Assembly: GCF_051020975.1 (NCBI RefSeq)
Contig: NW_027478167.1
Location: forward strand, 5,952,001 to 6,016,000
DNA length: 64,000 bases
Origin: Osmia lignaria lignaria
Lineage: Eukaryota; Arthropoda; Insecta; Hymenoptera; Megachilidae
Direction of reading: 5' to 3'
In this document: piece by piece, positions 13,001 to 26,783 of the stretch
How the letters are laid out: each line of letters begins with the position of its first letter
How positions within the stretch are numbered: the first letter of the stretch is position 1
Notes under the pieces: generated by a model
Told to the model about the DNA's origin: nothing
Database searches by the model: none
The model's input: the letters and a program-made list of their open reading frames with translations, nothing else
Translations under genes and position numbers: made by a program

Positions 13001-16000
13001 TTGCTGTTCTTCTTCTGCACAGCTAAGCTGGAAGTGGCATTTGCAGCTCGCAATAGTGCAGAGTTATCTCAAAGAAAGGGGCCACGGTGTTTCTGTATCT
13101 CTATTATGTTGGTGCGGCTTCGGAACTTTTAAATATCTCGATATATCTCGAAAACTACGCTTCTGATCAAAAAATATCATAGAATATAAATTGTAGGAAA
13201 CATAATTCTCTACAAATAAGGTCTCTTAACATTTTGCCATAGTTCGCTTCGTTTCCGAGATATTTGCAGATTTATCTCAAGGGAAGGGGCCTGACGGACA
13301 TATTTCGAGATATTTCTTCTTCTTGTTGTTCTTCTTCTGCACAGCTAAGCTGGAAGTGGCATTTGCAGCTCGCAATAGTGCTGAGTTATCTCAAAGAAAG
13401 GGGCCACGGTGTTTCTGTACCTCTATTATGTTGGTGCGCCTTCAGAACTTTTAAATATCTTGATATATCTCGAGAACTACGCATCTGATCAAAAAATATC
13501 ATAGAACATAAAAAGTAGGAAACTTAATTCTCTACAAAAAAGATCTCTTAACATTTTGCCGTAGCTCGCTTCGTTTCCGAGATATTTGCAGATTTATCTC
13601 AAGGGAAGGGGCCTGACGGACACATTTCCAAATATTTCTTCTTCTTGTTGTTCTTCTTCTGCACAGCTAAGCTGGAAGTGGCATTTGCAGCTCGCAATAG
13701 TGCAGAGTTATCTCAAAGAAAGGGGCCACGGTGTTTCTGTATCTCTATTATGTTGGTGCGGCTTCGGAACTTTTAAATATCTCGATATATCTCGAAAACT
13801 ACGCTTCTGATCAAAAAATATCAGAGAACGTAAATTGTAGGAAACATAATTCTCTACAAAAAAGGTCTCTTAACGTTTTGCCATAGCTCGCTTCGTTTCC
13901 GAGATATTTGCAGATTTATCTCAAGGGAAGGGGCCTGACGGACATATTTCGAGATATTTCTTCTTCTTGTTGTTCTTCTTCTGCACAGCTAAGCTGGAAG
14001 TGGCATTTGCAGCTCGCAATTGTGCAGAGTTATCTCAAAGAGAGGGGCCACGGTGTTTCTGTATCTCTATTATGTTGGTGCGGCTTCGGAACTTTTAAAT
14101 ATCTTGATATATCTCGAGAACTACGCCTCTGATCAAAAAATATCATAGAAGATAAAAAGTAGGAAACTTAATTCTCTACAAAAAAGGTCTCTTAACATTT
14201 TCCCATAGCTGGCATCGTTTCCGAGATATTTGCAGATTTAGCTCAAGGGAAGGGGCCTGACGGACATATTCCGAGATATTTCTTCTTCTTGTTGTTCCTC
14301 TTCTGCACAGCTAAGCTGGAAGTGGCATTTGCAGCTCGCAATAGTGCTGTGTTATCTCAAAGAAAGGGGCCACGGTGTTTCTGTACCTCTATTATGTTGG
14401 TGCGCCTTCGGAACTTTTAAATATCTTGATATATCTCGAGAACTACGCATCTGATCAAAAAATATCATAGAACATAAAAAGTAGGAAACTTAATTCTCTA
14501 CAAAAAAGGTCTCTTAACATTTTCCCATAGCTGGCATCGTTTCCGAGATATTTGCAGATTTAGCTCAACGGAAGGGGCCTGACGGACATATTCCGAGATA
14601 TTTCGTCTTCTTGTTGTTCCTCTTCTGCACAGCTAAGCTGGAAGTGGCATTTGCAGCTCGCAATAGTGCAGAGTTATCTCAAAGAAAGAGGCCACGGTGT
14701 TTCTGTACCTCTATTATGTTGGTGCAGCTTCGGAACTTTTAAATATCTTGATATATCTCGAGAACTACGCATCTGATCAAAAAATATCATAGAACATAAA
14801 AAGTAGGAAACTTAATTCTCTACAAAAAAGGTCTCTTAACATTTTCCCATAGCTGGCATCGTTTCCGAGATATTTGCAGATTTAGCTCAACGGAAGGGGC
14901 CTGACGGACATATTCCGAGATATTTCTTCTTCTTGTTGTTCCTCTTCTGCACAGCTAAGCTGGAAGTGGCATTTGCAGCTCGCAATAGTGCAGAGTTATC
15001 TCAAAGAAAGAGGCCACGGTGTTTCTGTACCTCTATTATGTTGGTGCAGCTTCGGAACTTTTAAATATCTTGATATATCTCGAGAACTACGCATCTGATC
15101 AAAAAATATCATAGAACATAAAAAGTAGGAAACCTAATTTTCTACAAAAAAGGTCTCTTAACATTTTGCCGTAGCTCGCTTCGTTTCCGAGATATTTGCA
15201 GATTTATCTCAAGGGAAGGGGCCTGACGGACACATTTCGAAATATTTCTTCTTCTTGTTGTTCTTCTTCTGCACAGCTAAGCTGGAAGTGGCATTTGCAG
15301 CTCGCAATAGTGCAGAGTTATCTCAAAGAAAGGGGCCACGGTGTTTCTGTATCTCTATTATGTTGGTGCGGCTTTGGAACTTTTAAATATCTCGATATAT
15401 CTCGAAAACTACGCTTCTGATCAAAAAATATCATAGAATATAAATTGTAGGAAACATAATTCTCTACAAAAAAGGTCTCTTAACATTTTCCCATAGCTGG
15501 CATCGTTTCCGAGATATTTGCAGATTTAGCTCAACGGAAGGGGCCTGACGGACATATTCCGAGATATTTCTTCTTCTTGTTGTTCCTCTTCTGCACAGCT
15601 AAACTGGAAGTGGCATTTCCAGCTCGCAATAGTGCAGAGTTATCTCAAAGAAAGGGGCCACGGTGTTTCTGTATCTCTATTATGTTGGTGCGGCTTCGGA
15701 ACTTTTAAATATCTTGATATATCTCGAGAACTACGCATCTGATCAAAAAATATCACAGAAGATAAAAAGTAGGAAACTTAATTCTCTACAAAAAAGGTCT
15801 CTTAACATTTTGCCATAGCTCGCTTCGTTTCCGAGATATTTCAGATTTATCTCAAGGGAAGGGGTCTGACGGACATATTTCGAGATATTTCTTCTTCTTG
15901 TTGTTCTTCTTCTGCACAGCTAAGCTCGAAGTGGCATTTGCAGCTCGCAATAGTGCAGAGTTATCTCCAAGAAAGGGGCCACGGTGTTTCTGTATCTCTA

Positions 16001-18135
16001 TTATGTTGGTGCGGCTTCGGAACTTTTAAATATCTTGATATATCTTGAGAACTACGCATCTGATCAAAAAATATCATACAACATAAAACGTAGGAAACTT
16101 AATTCTCTACAAAAAAGGTCTCTTAACATTTTGCCATAGCTCGCTTCGTTTCCGAGATATTTGCAGATTTATCTCAAGGGAAGGGGCCTGACGGACATAT
16201 TTCGAGATATTTCTTCTTCTTGTTGTTCTTCTTCTGCACAGCTAAGCTGGAAGTGGCATTTGCAGCTCGCAATTGTGCAGAGTTATCTCAAAGAGAGGGG
16301 CCACGGTGTTTCTGTATCTCTATTATGTTGGTGCGGCTTCGGAACTTTTAAATATCTTGATATATCTCGAGAACTACGCCTCTGATCAAAAAATATCATA
16401 GAAGATAAAAAGTAGGAAACTTAATTCTCTACAAAAAAGGTCTCTTAACATTTTCCCATAGCTGGCATCGTTTCCGAGATATTTGCAGATTTAGCTCAAG
16501 GGAAGGGGCCTGACGGACATATTCCGAGATATTTCTTCTTCTTGTTGTTCCTCTTCTGCACAGCTAAGCTGGAAGTGGCATTTGCAGCTCGCAATAGTGC
16601 AGAGTTATCTCAAAGAAAGAGGCCACGGTGTTTCTGTACCTCTATTATGTTGGTGCAGCTTCGGAACTTTTAAATATCTTGATATATCTCGAGAACTACG
16701 CATCTGATCAAAAAATATCATAGAACATAAAAAGTAGGAAACCTAATTTTCTACAAAAAAGGTCTCTTAACATTTTGCCGTAGCTCGCTTCCTTTCCGAG
16801 ATATTTGCAGATTTATCTCAAGGGAAGGGGCCTGACGGACACATTTCCAAATATTTCTTCTTCTTGTTGTTCTTCTTCTGCACAGCTAAGCTGGAAGTGG
16901 CATTTGCAGCTCGCAATAGTGCAGAGTTATCTCAAAGAAAGGGGCCACGGTGTTTCTGTATCTCTATTATGTTGGTGCGGCTTCGGAACTTTTAAATATC
17001 TCGATATATCTCGAAAACTACGCTTCTGATCAAAAAATATCAGAGAACGTAAATTGTAGGAAACATAATTCTCTACAAAAAAGGTCTCTTAACATTTTGC
17101 CATAGCTCGCTTCGTTTCCGAGATATTTGCAGATTTATCTCAAGGGAAGGGGCCTGACGGACATATTTCGAGATATTTCTCCTTCTTGCTGTTCTTCTTC
17201 TGCACAGCTAAGCTGGAAGTGGCATTTGCAGCTCGCAATAGTGCAGAGTTATCTCAAAGAAAGGGGCCACGGTGTTTCTGTATCTCTATTATGTTGGTGC
17301 GGCTTCGGAACTTTTAAATATCTCGATATATCTCGAAAACTACGCTTCTGATCAAAAAATATCATAGAATATAAATTGTAGGAAACATAATTCTCTACAA
17401 ATAAGGTCTCTTAACATTTTGCCATAGTTCGCTTCGTTTCCGAGATATTTGCAGATTTATCTCAAGGGAAGGGGCCTGACGGACATATTTCGAGATATTT
17501 CTTCTTCTTGTTGTTCTTCTTCTGCACAGCTAAGCTGGAAGTGGCATTTGCAGCTCGCAATAGTGCTGAGTTATCTCAAAGAAAGGGGCCACGGTGTTTC
17601 TGTACCTCTATTATGTTGGTGCGCCTTCAGAACTTTTAAATATCTTGATATATCTCGAGAACTACGCATCTGATCAAAAAATATCATAGAACATAAAAAG
17701 TAGGAAACTTAATTCTCTACAAAAAAGATCTCTTAACATTTTGCCGTAGCTCGCTTCGTTTCCGAGATATTTGCAGATTTATCTCAAGGGAAGGGGCCTG
17801 ACGGACACATTTCCAAATATTTCTTCTTCTTGTTGTTCTTCTTCTGCACAGCTAAGCTGGAAGTGGCATTTGCAGCTCGCAATAGTGCAGAGTTATCTCA
17901 AAGAAAGGGGCCACGGTGTTTCTGTATCTCTATTATGTTGGTGCGGCTTCGGAACTTTTAAATATCTCGATATATCTCGAAAACTACGCTTCTGATCAAA
18001 AAATATCAGAGAACGTAAATTGTAGGAAACATAATTCTCTACAAAAAAGGTCTCTTAACGTTTTGCCATAGCTCGCTTCGTTTCCGAGATATTTGCAGAT
18101 TTATCTCAAGGGAAGGGGCCTGACGGACATATTTC
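10037..18135 (+). repeat. Tandem duplication, 13 monomers, offset 4185 bp
   Basis: About 10,037-13,950 is repeated at about 14,222-18,135, offset 4185 bp (13 monomers less one base). Marks shared in order are GTGCTGTGTTATC, TTCGTCTTC, TTTCCAAATATTTC, CTCCTTCTTGCTG, ACAAATAAGG with CATAGTTCGC, GCGCCTTCAGAAC, AAAAAGATCTC and TTAACGTTTTGCC. One of the few differences is G at 10384 against C at 14569. After the shared TTAACG the copies part: the first continues as the AATTGTGCAG type (13,908) and the second as the CTCCTTC type (18,093). Confidence 0.92.
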
Positions 18136-18414
18136 GAGATATTTCTCCTTCTTGCTGTTCTTCTTCTGCACAGCTAAGCTGGAAGTGGCATTTGCAGCTC
18201 GCAATAGTGCAGAGTTATCTCAAAGAAAGGGGCCACGGTGTTTCTGTATCTCTATTATGTTGGTGCGGCTTCGGAACTTTTAAATATCTCGATATATCTC
18301 GAAAACTACGCTTCTGATCAAAAAATATCATAGAATATAAATTGTAGGAAACATAATTCTCTACAAATAAGGTCTCTTAACATTTTGCCATAGCTCGCTT
18401 CGTTTCCGAGATAT

Positions 18415-20344
18415 TTGCAGATTTATCTCAAGGGAAGGGGCCTGACGGACATATTTCGAGATATTTCTCCTTCTTGCTGTTCTTCTTCTGCACAGCTAAG
18501 CTGGAAGTGGCATTTGCAGCTCGCAATAGTGCAGAGTTATCTCAAAGAAAGGGGCCACGGTGTTTCTGTATCTCTATTATGTTGGTGCGCCTTCGGAACT
18601 TTTAAATATCTTGATATATCTTGAGAACTACGCATCTGATCAAAAAATATCATACAACATTAAAGTAGGAAACCTAATTGTCTACAAAAAAGGTCTCTTA
18701 ACATTTTGCCATAGCTCGCTTCGTTTCCGAGATATTTGCAGATTTATCTCAAGGGAAGGGGCCTGACGGACATATTTCGAGATATTTCTTCTTCTTGTTG
18801 TTCTTCTTCTGCACAGCTAAGCTGGAAGTGGCATTTGCAGCTCGCAATTGTGCAGAGTTATCTCAAAGAGAGGGGCCACGGTGTTTCTGTATCTCTATTA
18901 TGTTGGTGCGGCTTCGGAACTTTTAAATATCTTGATATATCTCGAGAACTACGCATCTGATCAAAAAATAACATAGAAGATAAAAAGTAGGAAACTCAAT
19001 TCTCTACAAAAAAGGTCTCTTAACATTTTCCCATAGTGGGCATCGTTTCCGAGATATTTGCAGATTTAGCTCAAGGGAAGGGGCCTGACGGACATATCCG
19101 AGATATTTCTTCTTCTTGTTGTTCCTCTTCTGCACAGCTAAGCTGGAAGTGGCATTTGCAGGTCGCAATAGTGCAGAGTTATCTCAAAGAAAGGGGCCAC
19201 GGTGTTTCTGTATCTCTATTATGTTGGTGCGGCTTCGGAACTTTTAAATATCTCGATATATCTCGAAAACTACGCTTCTGATAAAAAAATATCAGAGAAC
19301 GTAAATTGTAGGAAACATAATTCTCTACAAAAAAGGTCTCTTAACATTTTGCCATAGCTCGCTTCGTTTCCGAGATATTTGCAGATTTATCTCAAGGGAT
19401 GGGGCCTGACGGACATATTTCGAGATATTTCTTCTTCTTGTTGTTCTTCTTCTGCACAGCTAAGCTGGAAGTGGCATTTGCAGCTCGCAATAGTGCAGAG
19501 TTATCTCAAAGAAAGGGGCCACGGTGTTTCTGTATCTCTATTATGTTGGGGCGGCTTCTGTACTTTTAAATATCTTGATATGTCTTGAGAATTACGCATC
19601 TGATCAAAAAATATCATAGAACATAAAAAGTTGGAAACTTAATTCTCTACAAAAAAGGCCTCTTAACATTTTGCCATAGCTCGCTTCGTTTCCTAGATAT
19701 TTGCAGATGTATCTCAAGGGAAGGGGTCTGACGGACATATTTCGAGATATTTCTTCTTCTTGTTGTTCTTCTTCTGCACAGCTAAGCTCGAAGTGGCATT
19801 TGCAGCTCGCAATAGTGCAGAGTTATCTCCAAGAAAGGGGCCACGGTGTTTCTGTATCTCTATTATGTTGGTGCGGCTTCGGAACTTTTAAATATCTTGA
19901 TATATCTTGAGAACTACGCATCTGATCAAAAAATATCATACAACATAAAAAGTAGGAAACTTAATCCTCTACAAAAAAGGTCTCTTAACATTTTGCCATA
20001 GCTCGCTTCGTTTCCGAGATATTTGCAGATTTATCTCAAGGGAAGGGGCCTGACGGACATATTTCGAGATATTTCTTCTTCTTGTTGTTCTTCTTCTGCA
20101 CAGCTAAGCTGGAAGTGGCATTTGCAGCTCGCAATTGTACAGAGTTATCTCAAAGAGAGGGGCCACGGTGTTTCTGTATCTCTATTATGTTGGTGCGGCT
20201 TCGGAACTTTTAAATATCTTGATATATCTCGAGAACTACGCCTCTGATCAAAAAATATCATAGAAGATAAAAAGTAGGAAACTTAATTCTCTACAAAAAA
20301 GGTCTCTTAACATTTTCCCATAGCTGGCATCGTTTCCGAGATAT
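18415..20344 (+). repeat. Diverged relative of the 5.9-7.1 kb block
   Basis: The order of the copies near 19058 (ACATATCCGAG, CAGGTCGC), 19379 (GGGGCGGCTTCTGTAC), 19701 (GATGTATCTC) and 20023 (AATTGTACAG) repeats the order near 5861, 6183, 6505 and 6827, offset about 13,196 bp. It has extra private changes such as CATAGTGGGC, AAGGGATGGGG, AAAAGTTGG and AAGGCCTC. It is an older copy than the 3218-bp pair. The monomer at 18,415 is a chimera joining the CTCCTTC type to a right half with GCGCCTTCGG and CTTGAGAAC. Confidence 0.78.
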
Positions 20345-20666
20345 TTGCAGATTTAGCTCAAGGGAAGGGGCCTGACGGACATATTCCGAGATATTTCTTC
20401 TTCTTGTTATTCCTCTTCTGCACAGCTAAGCTGGAAGTGGCATTTGCAGCTCGCAATAGTGCAGAGTTATCTCAAAGAAAGGGGCCACGGTGTTTCTGTA
20501 TCTCTATTATGTTGGTGCGGCTTCGGAACTTTTAAATATCTCGATATATCTCGAAAACTACGCTTCTGATCAAAAAATATCATAGAATATAAATTGTAGG
20601 AAACATAATTCTCTACAAATAAGGTCTCTTAACATTTTGCCATAGCTCGCTTCGTTTCCGAGATAT

Positions 20667-23480
20667 TTGCAGATTTATCTCAAGGGAAGGGTCCTGATGG
20701 ACATATTTCGAGATATTTCTTCTTCTTGTTGTTCTTCTTCTGCACAGCTAAACTGGAAGTGGCATTTCCAGCTCGCAATAGTGCAGAGTTATCTCAAAGA
20801 AAGGGGCCACGGTGTTTCTGTATCTCTATTATGTTGGTGCGGCTTCGGAACTTTTAAATATCTTGATATATCTCGAGAACTACGCCTCTGATCGAAAAAT
20901 ATCATAGAACATAAAAAGTAGGAAACTTAATTGTCTACAAAAAAGGTCTCTTAACATTTTGCCATAGCTCGCTTCGTTTCCGAGATATTTGCAGATTTAT
21001 CTCAAGGGAAGGGGCCTGACGGACATATCTCGAGATATTTCTTCTTCTTGTTGTTCTTCTTCTGCACAGCTAAGCTGGAAGTGGCATTTGCAGCTCGCAG
21101 TAGTGCTGAGTTATCTCAAAGAAAGGGGCCACGGTGTTTCTGTATCTCTATTATGTTGGTGCGGCTTCGGAACTTTTAAATATCTTGATATATCTCGAGA
21201 ACTACGCATCTGATCAAAAAATATCATAGAACATAAATAGTAGGAAACTTAATTTCCTACAAAAAAGATCTCTTAATATTTTGCCATAGCTCGCATTGTT
21301 TCCGAGATATTTGCAGATTTAGCTCAAGGGAAGGGGCCTGACGGACATATTCCGAGATATTTCTTGTTCTTGTTGTGCTTCTTCTGCACAGCTAAGCTGG
21401 AAGTGGCATTTGCAGCTCGGAATAGTGCAGAGTTATCTCAAAGAAAGGGGCCACGGTGTTTCTGTATCTTTATTATGTTGTTGCGGCTTCGGAACCTTTA
21501 AATATCTCGATATATCTCGAAAACTACGCATCTGATCAAGAAATATCATACAACCTAAATTGTAGGAAACGTAATTCTCTACAAAAAAGGTCTCTTATCA
21601 TTTTGCCATAGCTCGCATCGTTTCCGAGATATTTGCAGATTTACTTCAAGGGAAGGGGCCTGACGGACATATTTCGAGATATTTCTTCTTCTTGTTGTTC
21701 TTCTTCAGCACAGCTAAAGTGGAAGTTACATTTGCAGCTCGGAATAGTGCAGAGTTATCTCAAAGAAAGAGGCCACGGTGTTTATGTATCTTTATTATGT
21801 TGGTGCGGCTTCGGAACCTTTAAATGTCTCGATATATCTCGAAAACTACGCATCTGATCAATAATATCATACAACATAAATAGTAGGAAACTTAATTTCC
21901 TACAAAAAGGGTCTCTCAACGTTTTGCCATAGCTCGCATTGTTTCCGAGATATTTGCAGATTCAGCTCAAAGGAACGGGCCTGACGGACATATTCCGAGA
22001 TATTTCTGGTTCTTGTTGTGCTTCTTCCGCACAGCTAAGCTCGAACTGGCATTTGCAGCTCGCAATAGTGCAGAGTTATCTCACAGAAAGGGGCCACGGT
22101 GTTTCTGTATCTCTATTATGTTGGTGCGGCTTCGGAACTTTTAAATATCTTGATATATCTCGAGAATTACGCGTCTGATCAAAAAATATCATAGAACATA
22201 AGAAGTAGGAAACTTAATTCTCTACAAAAAAGGTCTCTTAACATTTTGCCATAGCTCGCATCGTTTCCGAGATATTTCCAGATTTAGCTCAAGGGAAGGG
22301 GCCTGACGGACATATTCCGAGATATTTCTTGTTCTTGTTGTGCTTCTTCTGCACAGCTAAGCTGGAAGTGGCATTTGCAGCTCGCAATAGTGCAGAGTTA
22401 TCTCAAAGAAAGAGGCCACGGTGTTTCTGTACCTCTATTATGTTGGTGCGGCTTCGGAACTTTTAAATATCTTGATATATCTCGAGAACTACGCATCTGA
22501 TCAAAAAATATCATAGAACATAAAAAGTAGGAAACTTAATTCTCTACAAACAAGGTCTCTTAACATTTTGCCATAGCTCGCTTCGTTTCCGAGATATTTG
22601 CAGATTTATCTCAAGGGAAGGGGCCTGACGGACATATTTCGAGATATTTCTTGTTCTTGTTGTGCTTCTTCTGCACAGCTAAGCTTGAAGTGGCACTTGC
22701 AGCTCGCAATAGTGCAGAGTTATCTCAAAGAAAGAGGCCACGGTGTTTCTGTACCTCTATTATGTTGGTGCGGCTTCGGAACTTTTAAATATCTTGATAT
22801 ATCTCGAGAACTACGCATCTGATCAAAAAATATCATAGAACATAAAAAGTAGGAAACTTAATTCTCTACAAAAAAGATCTCTTAATATTTTGCCATAGCT
22901 CGCATTGTTTCCGAGATATTTGCAGATTTAGCTCAAGGGAAGGGGCCTGACGGACTTAATCCGAGATATTTCTTGTTCTTGTTGTGCTTCTTCTGCACAG
23001 CTAAGCTCGAACTGGCATGTGCAGCTCGCAATAGTGCAGAGTTATCTCACAGAAAGGGGCCACGGTGTTTCCGTATCTCTATTATGTTGGTGCGGCTTCG
23101 GAACTATTAAATATCTTGATATATCTCGAAAACTACGCATCTGATCAAAATATATCATAGAACCTAAATTGTAGGAAACGTAATTCTCTACAAAAAAGGT
23201 CTCTTATCATTATGCCATGGCTCGCATCGTTTCCGAGATATTTGCAGATCTAATTCAAGGGAAGGGGCCTCACGGACATATTTCGAGATATTTCTTCTTC
23301 TTGTTGTTCTTCTTCTGCACAGCTAAGCTGGAAGTGGCATTTGCAGCTCGCAATAGTGCAGTGTTATCTCAAAGAATGGGGCCACGGTGTTTCTGTATCT
23401 CTATTATGTTGGTGCGGCTTCGGAACTTTTAAATATCTTGATATATCTCGAGAACTACGCATCTGATCAAAAAATATCAT
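20667..23480 (+). repeat. Heterogeneous satellite stretch with diverged monomers
   Basis: Here the regular higher-order pattern of domain 1 ends. Monomers carry many private changes: GGGTCCTGATGG at 20,690, TTTCCTACAAAAAAGATC at 21,253, TTACTTCAAGG at 21,640, AAGTTACATTTG at 21,724, TTCTGGTTCTTGTTGTGC at 22,002, CGGACTTAATCCG at 22,952 and CCATGGCTCGC at 23,215. No gene or insertion is present. Greater divergence between neighbours suggests an older part of the array that was not recently re-amplified. Confidence 0.8.
21230..22250 (+). repeat. 1-kb three-monomer segment, left copy of a 6117-bp pair
   Basis: About 21,230-22,250 reappears at about 27,350-28,370, offset 6117 bp. Shared private marks are TTTCCTACAAAAAAGATC, TTAATATTTTGCC, TTACTTCAAGG, AAGTTACATTTG, TTTATGTATC, AAATGTCTCG, TCAAAGGAACGGGCC and TTCTGGTTC. 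Small differences (GCTTCTTCTGC against GCTACTTCTGC, ACGCGTCTG against ACGCATCTG, GCAGAG against GCAGTG) show later divergence. The offset matches the 19-monomer period of domain 3 in length, but the content is unrelated to that unit, so I treat the coincidence as unexplained. Confidence 0.85.
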
Positions 23481-26400
23481 AGGACATAAAAAGTAGGAAA
23501 CTTAATTCTCCACAAAAAAGGTCTCTTAACATTTTGCCATAGCTCGCTTCGTTTCCGAGATATTTGCAGATACATCTCAAGGGAAGGGGCCTGACGGACA
23601 TATTTCGAGATATTTCTTCTTCTTGTTGTTCTTCTTCTGCACAGCTAAGCTGGAAGTGGCATTTGCAGCTCGCAATAGTGCAGAGTTATCTCAAAGAAAG
23701 GGGCCACGGTGTTTCTGTATCTCTATTATGTTGGTGCGGCTTCGGAACTTTTAAATATCTTGATATATCTCGAGAACTACGCATCTGATCAAATAATATC
23801 ATAGAACATAAAAAGTAGGAAACTTAATTCTCTACAAATAAGGTCTCTTAACATTTTGCCATAGCTCGCTTCGTTTCCGAGATATTTGCAGATTTATCTC
23901 AAGGGAAGGGGCCTGACGGACATATTTCGAGATATTTCTTCTTCTTGTTGTTCTTCTTCTGCACAGCTAAGCTGGAAGTGGCATTTGCAGCTCGCAATAG
24001 TGCAGAGTTATCTCAAAGAAAGGGGCCACGGTGTTTCTGTACCTCTATTATGTTGGTGCAGCTTCGGAGCTTTTAAATATCTTGATATATCTCGAGAACT
24101 ACGCATCTGATCAAAAAATATCATAGAACATAAATTATAGGAAACATAATTCTCTACAAAAAAGGTCTCTTAACGTTTTGCCATAGCTCGATTCGTTTCC
24201 GAGATATTTGCAGATTTATCTCAAGGGAAGGGTCCTGACGGACATATTTCGAGATATTTCTTCTTCTTGTCGTTCTTCTTCTGCACACCTAAACTGGAAG
24301 TGGCATTTGCAGCTCGCAATAGTGCAGAGTTATCGCAAAGAAAGGGGCCACGGTGTTTCTGTATCTCTATTATGTTGGTGCGGCTTCGGAACTTTTAAAT
24401 ATCTTGATATATCTCGAGAACTACGCATCTGATCAAAAAATATCATAGAACATAAATTGTAGGAAACATAATTCTCTACAAAAAAGGTCTCTTAAGATTT
24501 TGCCATAGCTCTTTTCGTTTCCGAGATATTTGCAGATATATCTCAAGGGAAGGGGCCTGACGGACATATTTCGAGATATTTCTTCTTCTTGTTGTTCTTC
24601 TTCTGCACAGCTAAACTGGAAGTGGCATTTCCAGCTCGCAATAGTGCAGAGTTATCTGAAAGAAAGGGGCCACGGTGTTTCTGTATCTCTATTATGTTGG
24701 TGCGGCTTCGGAACTTTTAAATATCTTGATATATCTCGAGAACTACGCTTCTGATCAAAAAATATCATAGAACATATATTGTAGGAAACATAATTCTCTA
24801 CAAAAAAGGTCTCTTAAGATTTTGCCATAGCTCGTTTCGTTTCCGAGATATTTGCAGATATATCTCAAGGGAAGGGGCCTGACGGACATGTTTCGAGATA
24901 TTTCTTCTTCTTGTTGTCCTTCTTCTGCACAGCTAAACTGGAAGTGGCATTTCCAGCTCGCAATAGTGCAGAGTTATCTCAAAGAAAGGGGCCACGGTGT
25001 TTCTGTATCTCTATTATGTTGGTGCGGCTTCGGAACTTTTAAATATCTTGATATATCTCGAGAACTACGCATCTGATCAAAAAATATCATAGGACATAAA
25101 AAGTAGGAAACTTAATTCTCTACAAAAAAGGTCTCTTAACATTTTGCCATAGCTCGCTTCGTTTCCGAGATATTTGCAGATACATCTCAAGGGAAGGGGC
25201 CTGACGGACATATTTCGAGATATTTCTTCTTCTTGTTGTTCTTCTTCTGCACAGCTAAGCTGGAAGTGGCATTTGCAGCTCGCAATAGTGCAGAGTTATC
25301 TCAAAGAAAGGGGCCACGGTGTTTCTGTATCTCTATCATGTTGGTGCGGCTTCGGAACTTTTAAATATCTTGATATATCTCGAGAACTACGCATCTGATC
25401 AAATAATATCATAGAACATAAAAAGTAGGAAACTTAATTCTCTACAAATAAGGTCTCTTAACATTTTGCCATAGCTCGCTTCGTTTCCGAGATATTTGCA
25501 GATTTATCTCAAGGGAAGGGGCCTGACGGACATATTTCGAGATATTTCTTCTTCTTGTTGTTCTTCTTCTGCACAGCTAAGCTGGAAGTGGCATTTGCAG
25601 CTCGCAATAGTGCAGAGTTATCTCAAAGAAAGGGGCCACGGTGTTTCTGTACCTCTATTATGTTGGTGCAGCTTCGGAGCTTTTAAATATCTTGATATAT
25701 CTCGAGAACTACGCATCTGATCAAAAAATATCATAGAACATAAATTGTAGGAAACATAATTCTCTACAAAAAAGGTCTCTTAACGTTTTGCCATAGCTCG
25801 CTTCGTTTCCGAGATATTTGCAGATTTATCTCAAGGGAAGGGGCCTGACGGACATATTTCGAGATATTTCTTCTTCTTGTTGTTCTTCTTCTGCACAGCT
25901 AAGCTCGAAGTGGCATTTGCAGCTCGCAATAGTGCAGAGTTATCGCAAAGAAAGGGGCCACGGTGTTTCTGTATCTCTATTATGTTGGTGCGGCTTCGGA
26001 ACTTTTAAATATCTTGATATATCTCGAGAACTACGCATCTGATCAAAAAATATCATAGAACATAAATTGTAGGAAACAAAATTCTCTACAAAAAAGGTCT
26101 CTTAAGATTTTGCCATAGCTCGTTTCGTTTCCGAGATATTTGCAGATATATCTCAAGGGAAGGGGCCTGACGGACATATTTCGAGATATTTCTTCTTCTT
26201 GTTGTTCTTCTTCTGCACAGCTAAACTGGAAGTGGCATTTCCAGCTCGCAATAGTGCAGAGTTATCTGAAAGAAAGGGGCCACGGTGTTTCTGTATCTCT
26301 ATTATGTTGGTGCGGCTTCGGAACTTTTAAATATCTTGATATATCTCGAGAACTACGCTTCTGATCAAAAAATATCATAGAACATATATTGTAGGAAACA

Positions 26401-26783
26401 TAATTCTCTACAAAAAAGGTCTCTTAAGATTTTGCCATAGCTCGTTTCGTTTCCGAGATATTTGCAGATATATCTCAAGGGAAGGGGCCTGACGGACATG
26501 TTTCGAGATATTTCTTCTTCTTGTTGTCCTTCTTCTGCACAGCTAAACTGGAAGTGGCATTTCCAGCTCGCAATAGTGCAGAGTTATCTCAAAGAAAGGG
26601 GCCACGGTGTTTCTGTATCTCTATTATGTTGGTGCGGCTTCGGAACTTTTAAATATCTTGATATATCTCGAGAACTACGCTTCTGATCAAAAAATATCAT
26701 AGAACATATATTGTAGGAAACATAATTCTCTACAAAAAAGGTCTCTTAAGATTTTGCCATAGCTCGTTTCGTTTCCGAGATAT
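23480..26783 (+). repeat. Tandem duplication, 5 monomers, offset 1610 bp
   Basis: The block from about 23,480 recurs from about 25,090 at exactly five monomer lengths. Shared marks are ATAGGACATAAAAAG, GATACATCTCAAGG, CAAATAATATC, ACAAATAAGG, GCTTCGGAGCTTTT, TTATCGCAAAG, CTCTTAAGATTTTGCC and GACATGTTTCGAG with TTGTTGTCCTTC. Differences are few (CTCCACAAAA against CTCTACAAAA, CTATTATG against CTATCATG, and several at 24.2-24.3 kb against 25.8-25.9 kb). No deleted monomer lies in the unit, so the period is the full 1610 bp. Confidence 0.9.

Noticed and set aside
18560..18766. Plus-strand frames of 65-73 codons in a second phase (18560, 23217, 29353, 53151, 54760, 56691, 63768)
   Set aside because: They are alternative phases through the same repeat, opened by single substitutions such as TGGCCATAG for TGCCATAG at 53,152. 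They overlap the main frame and cross the monomer border.
23215..23222. ATG start inside CCATGGCTCGC at 23,216, possible unique gene start
   Set aside because: It is a single A-to-G change of the common CCATAGCTCGC in one monomer, and the frame it opens is a shadow of the repeat.
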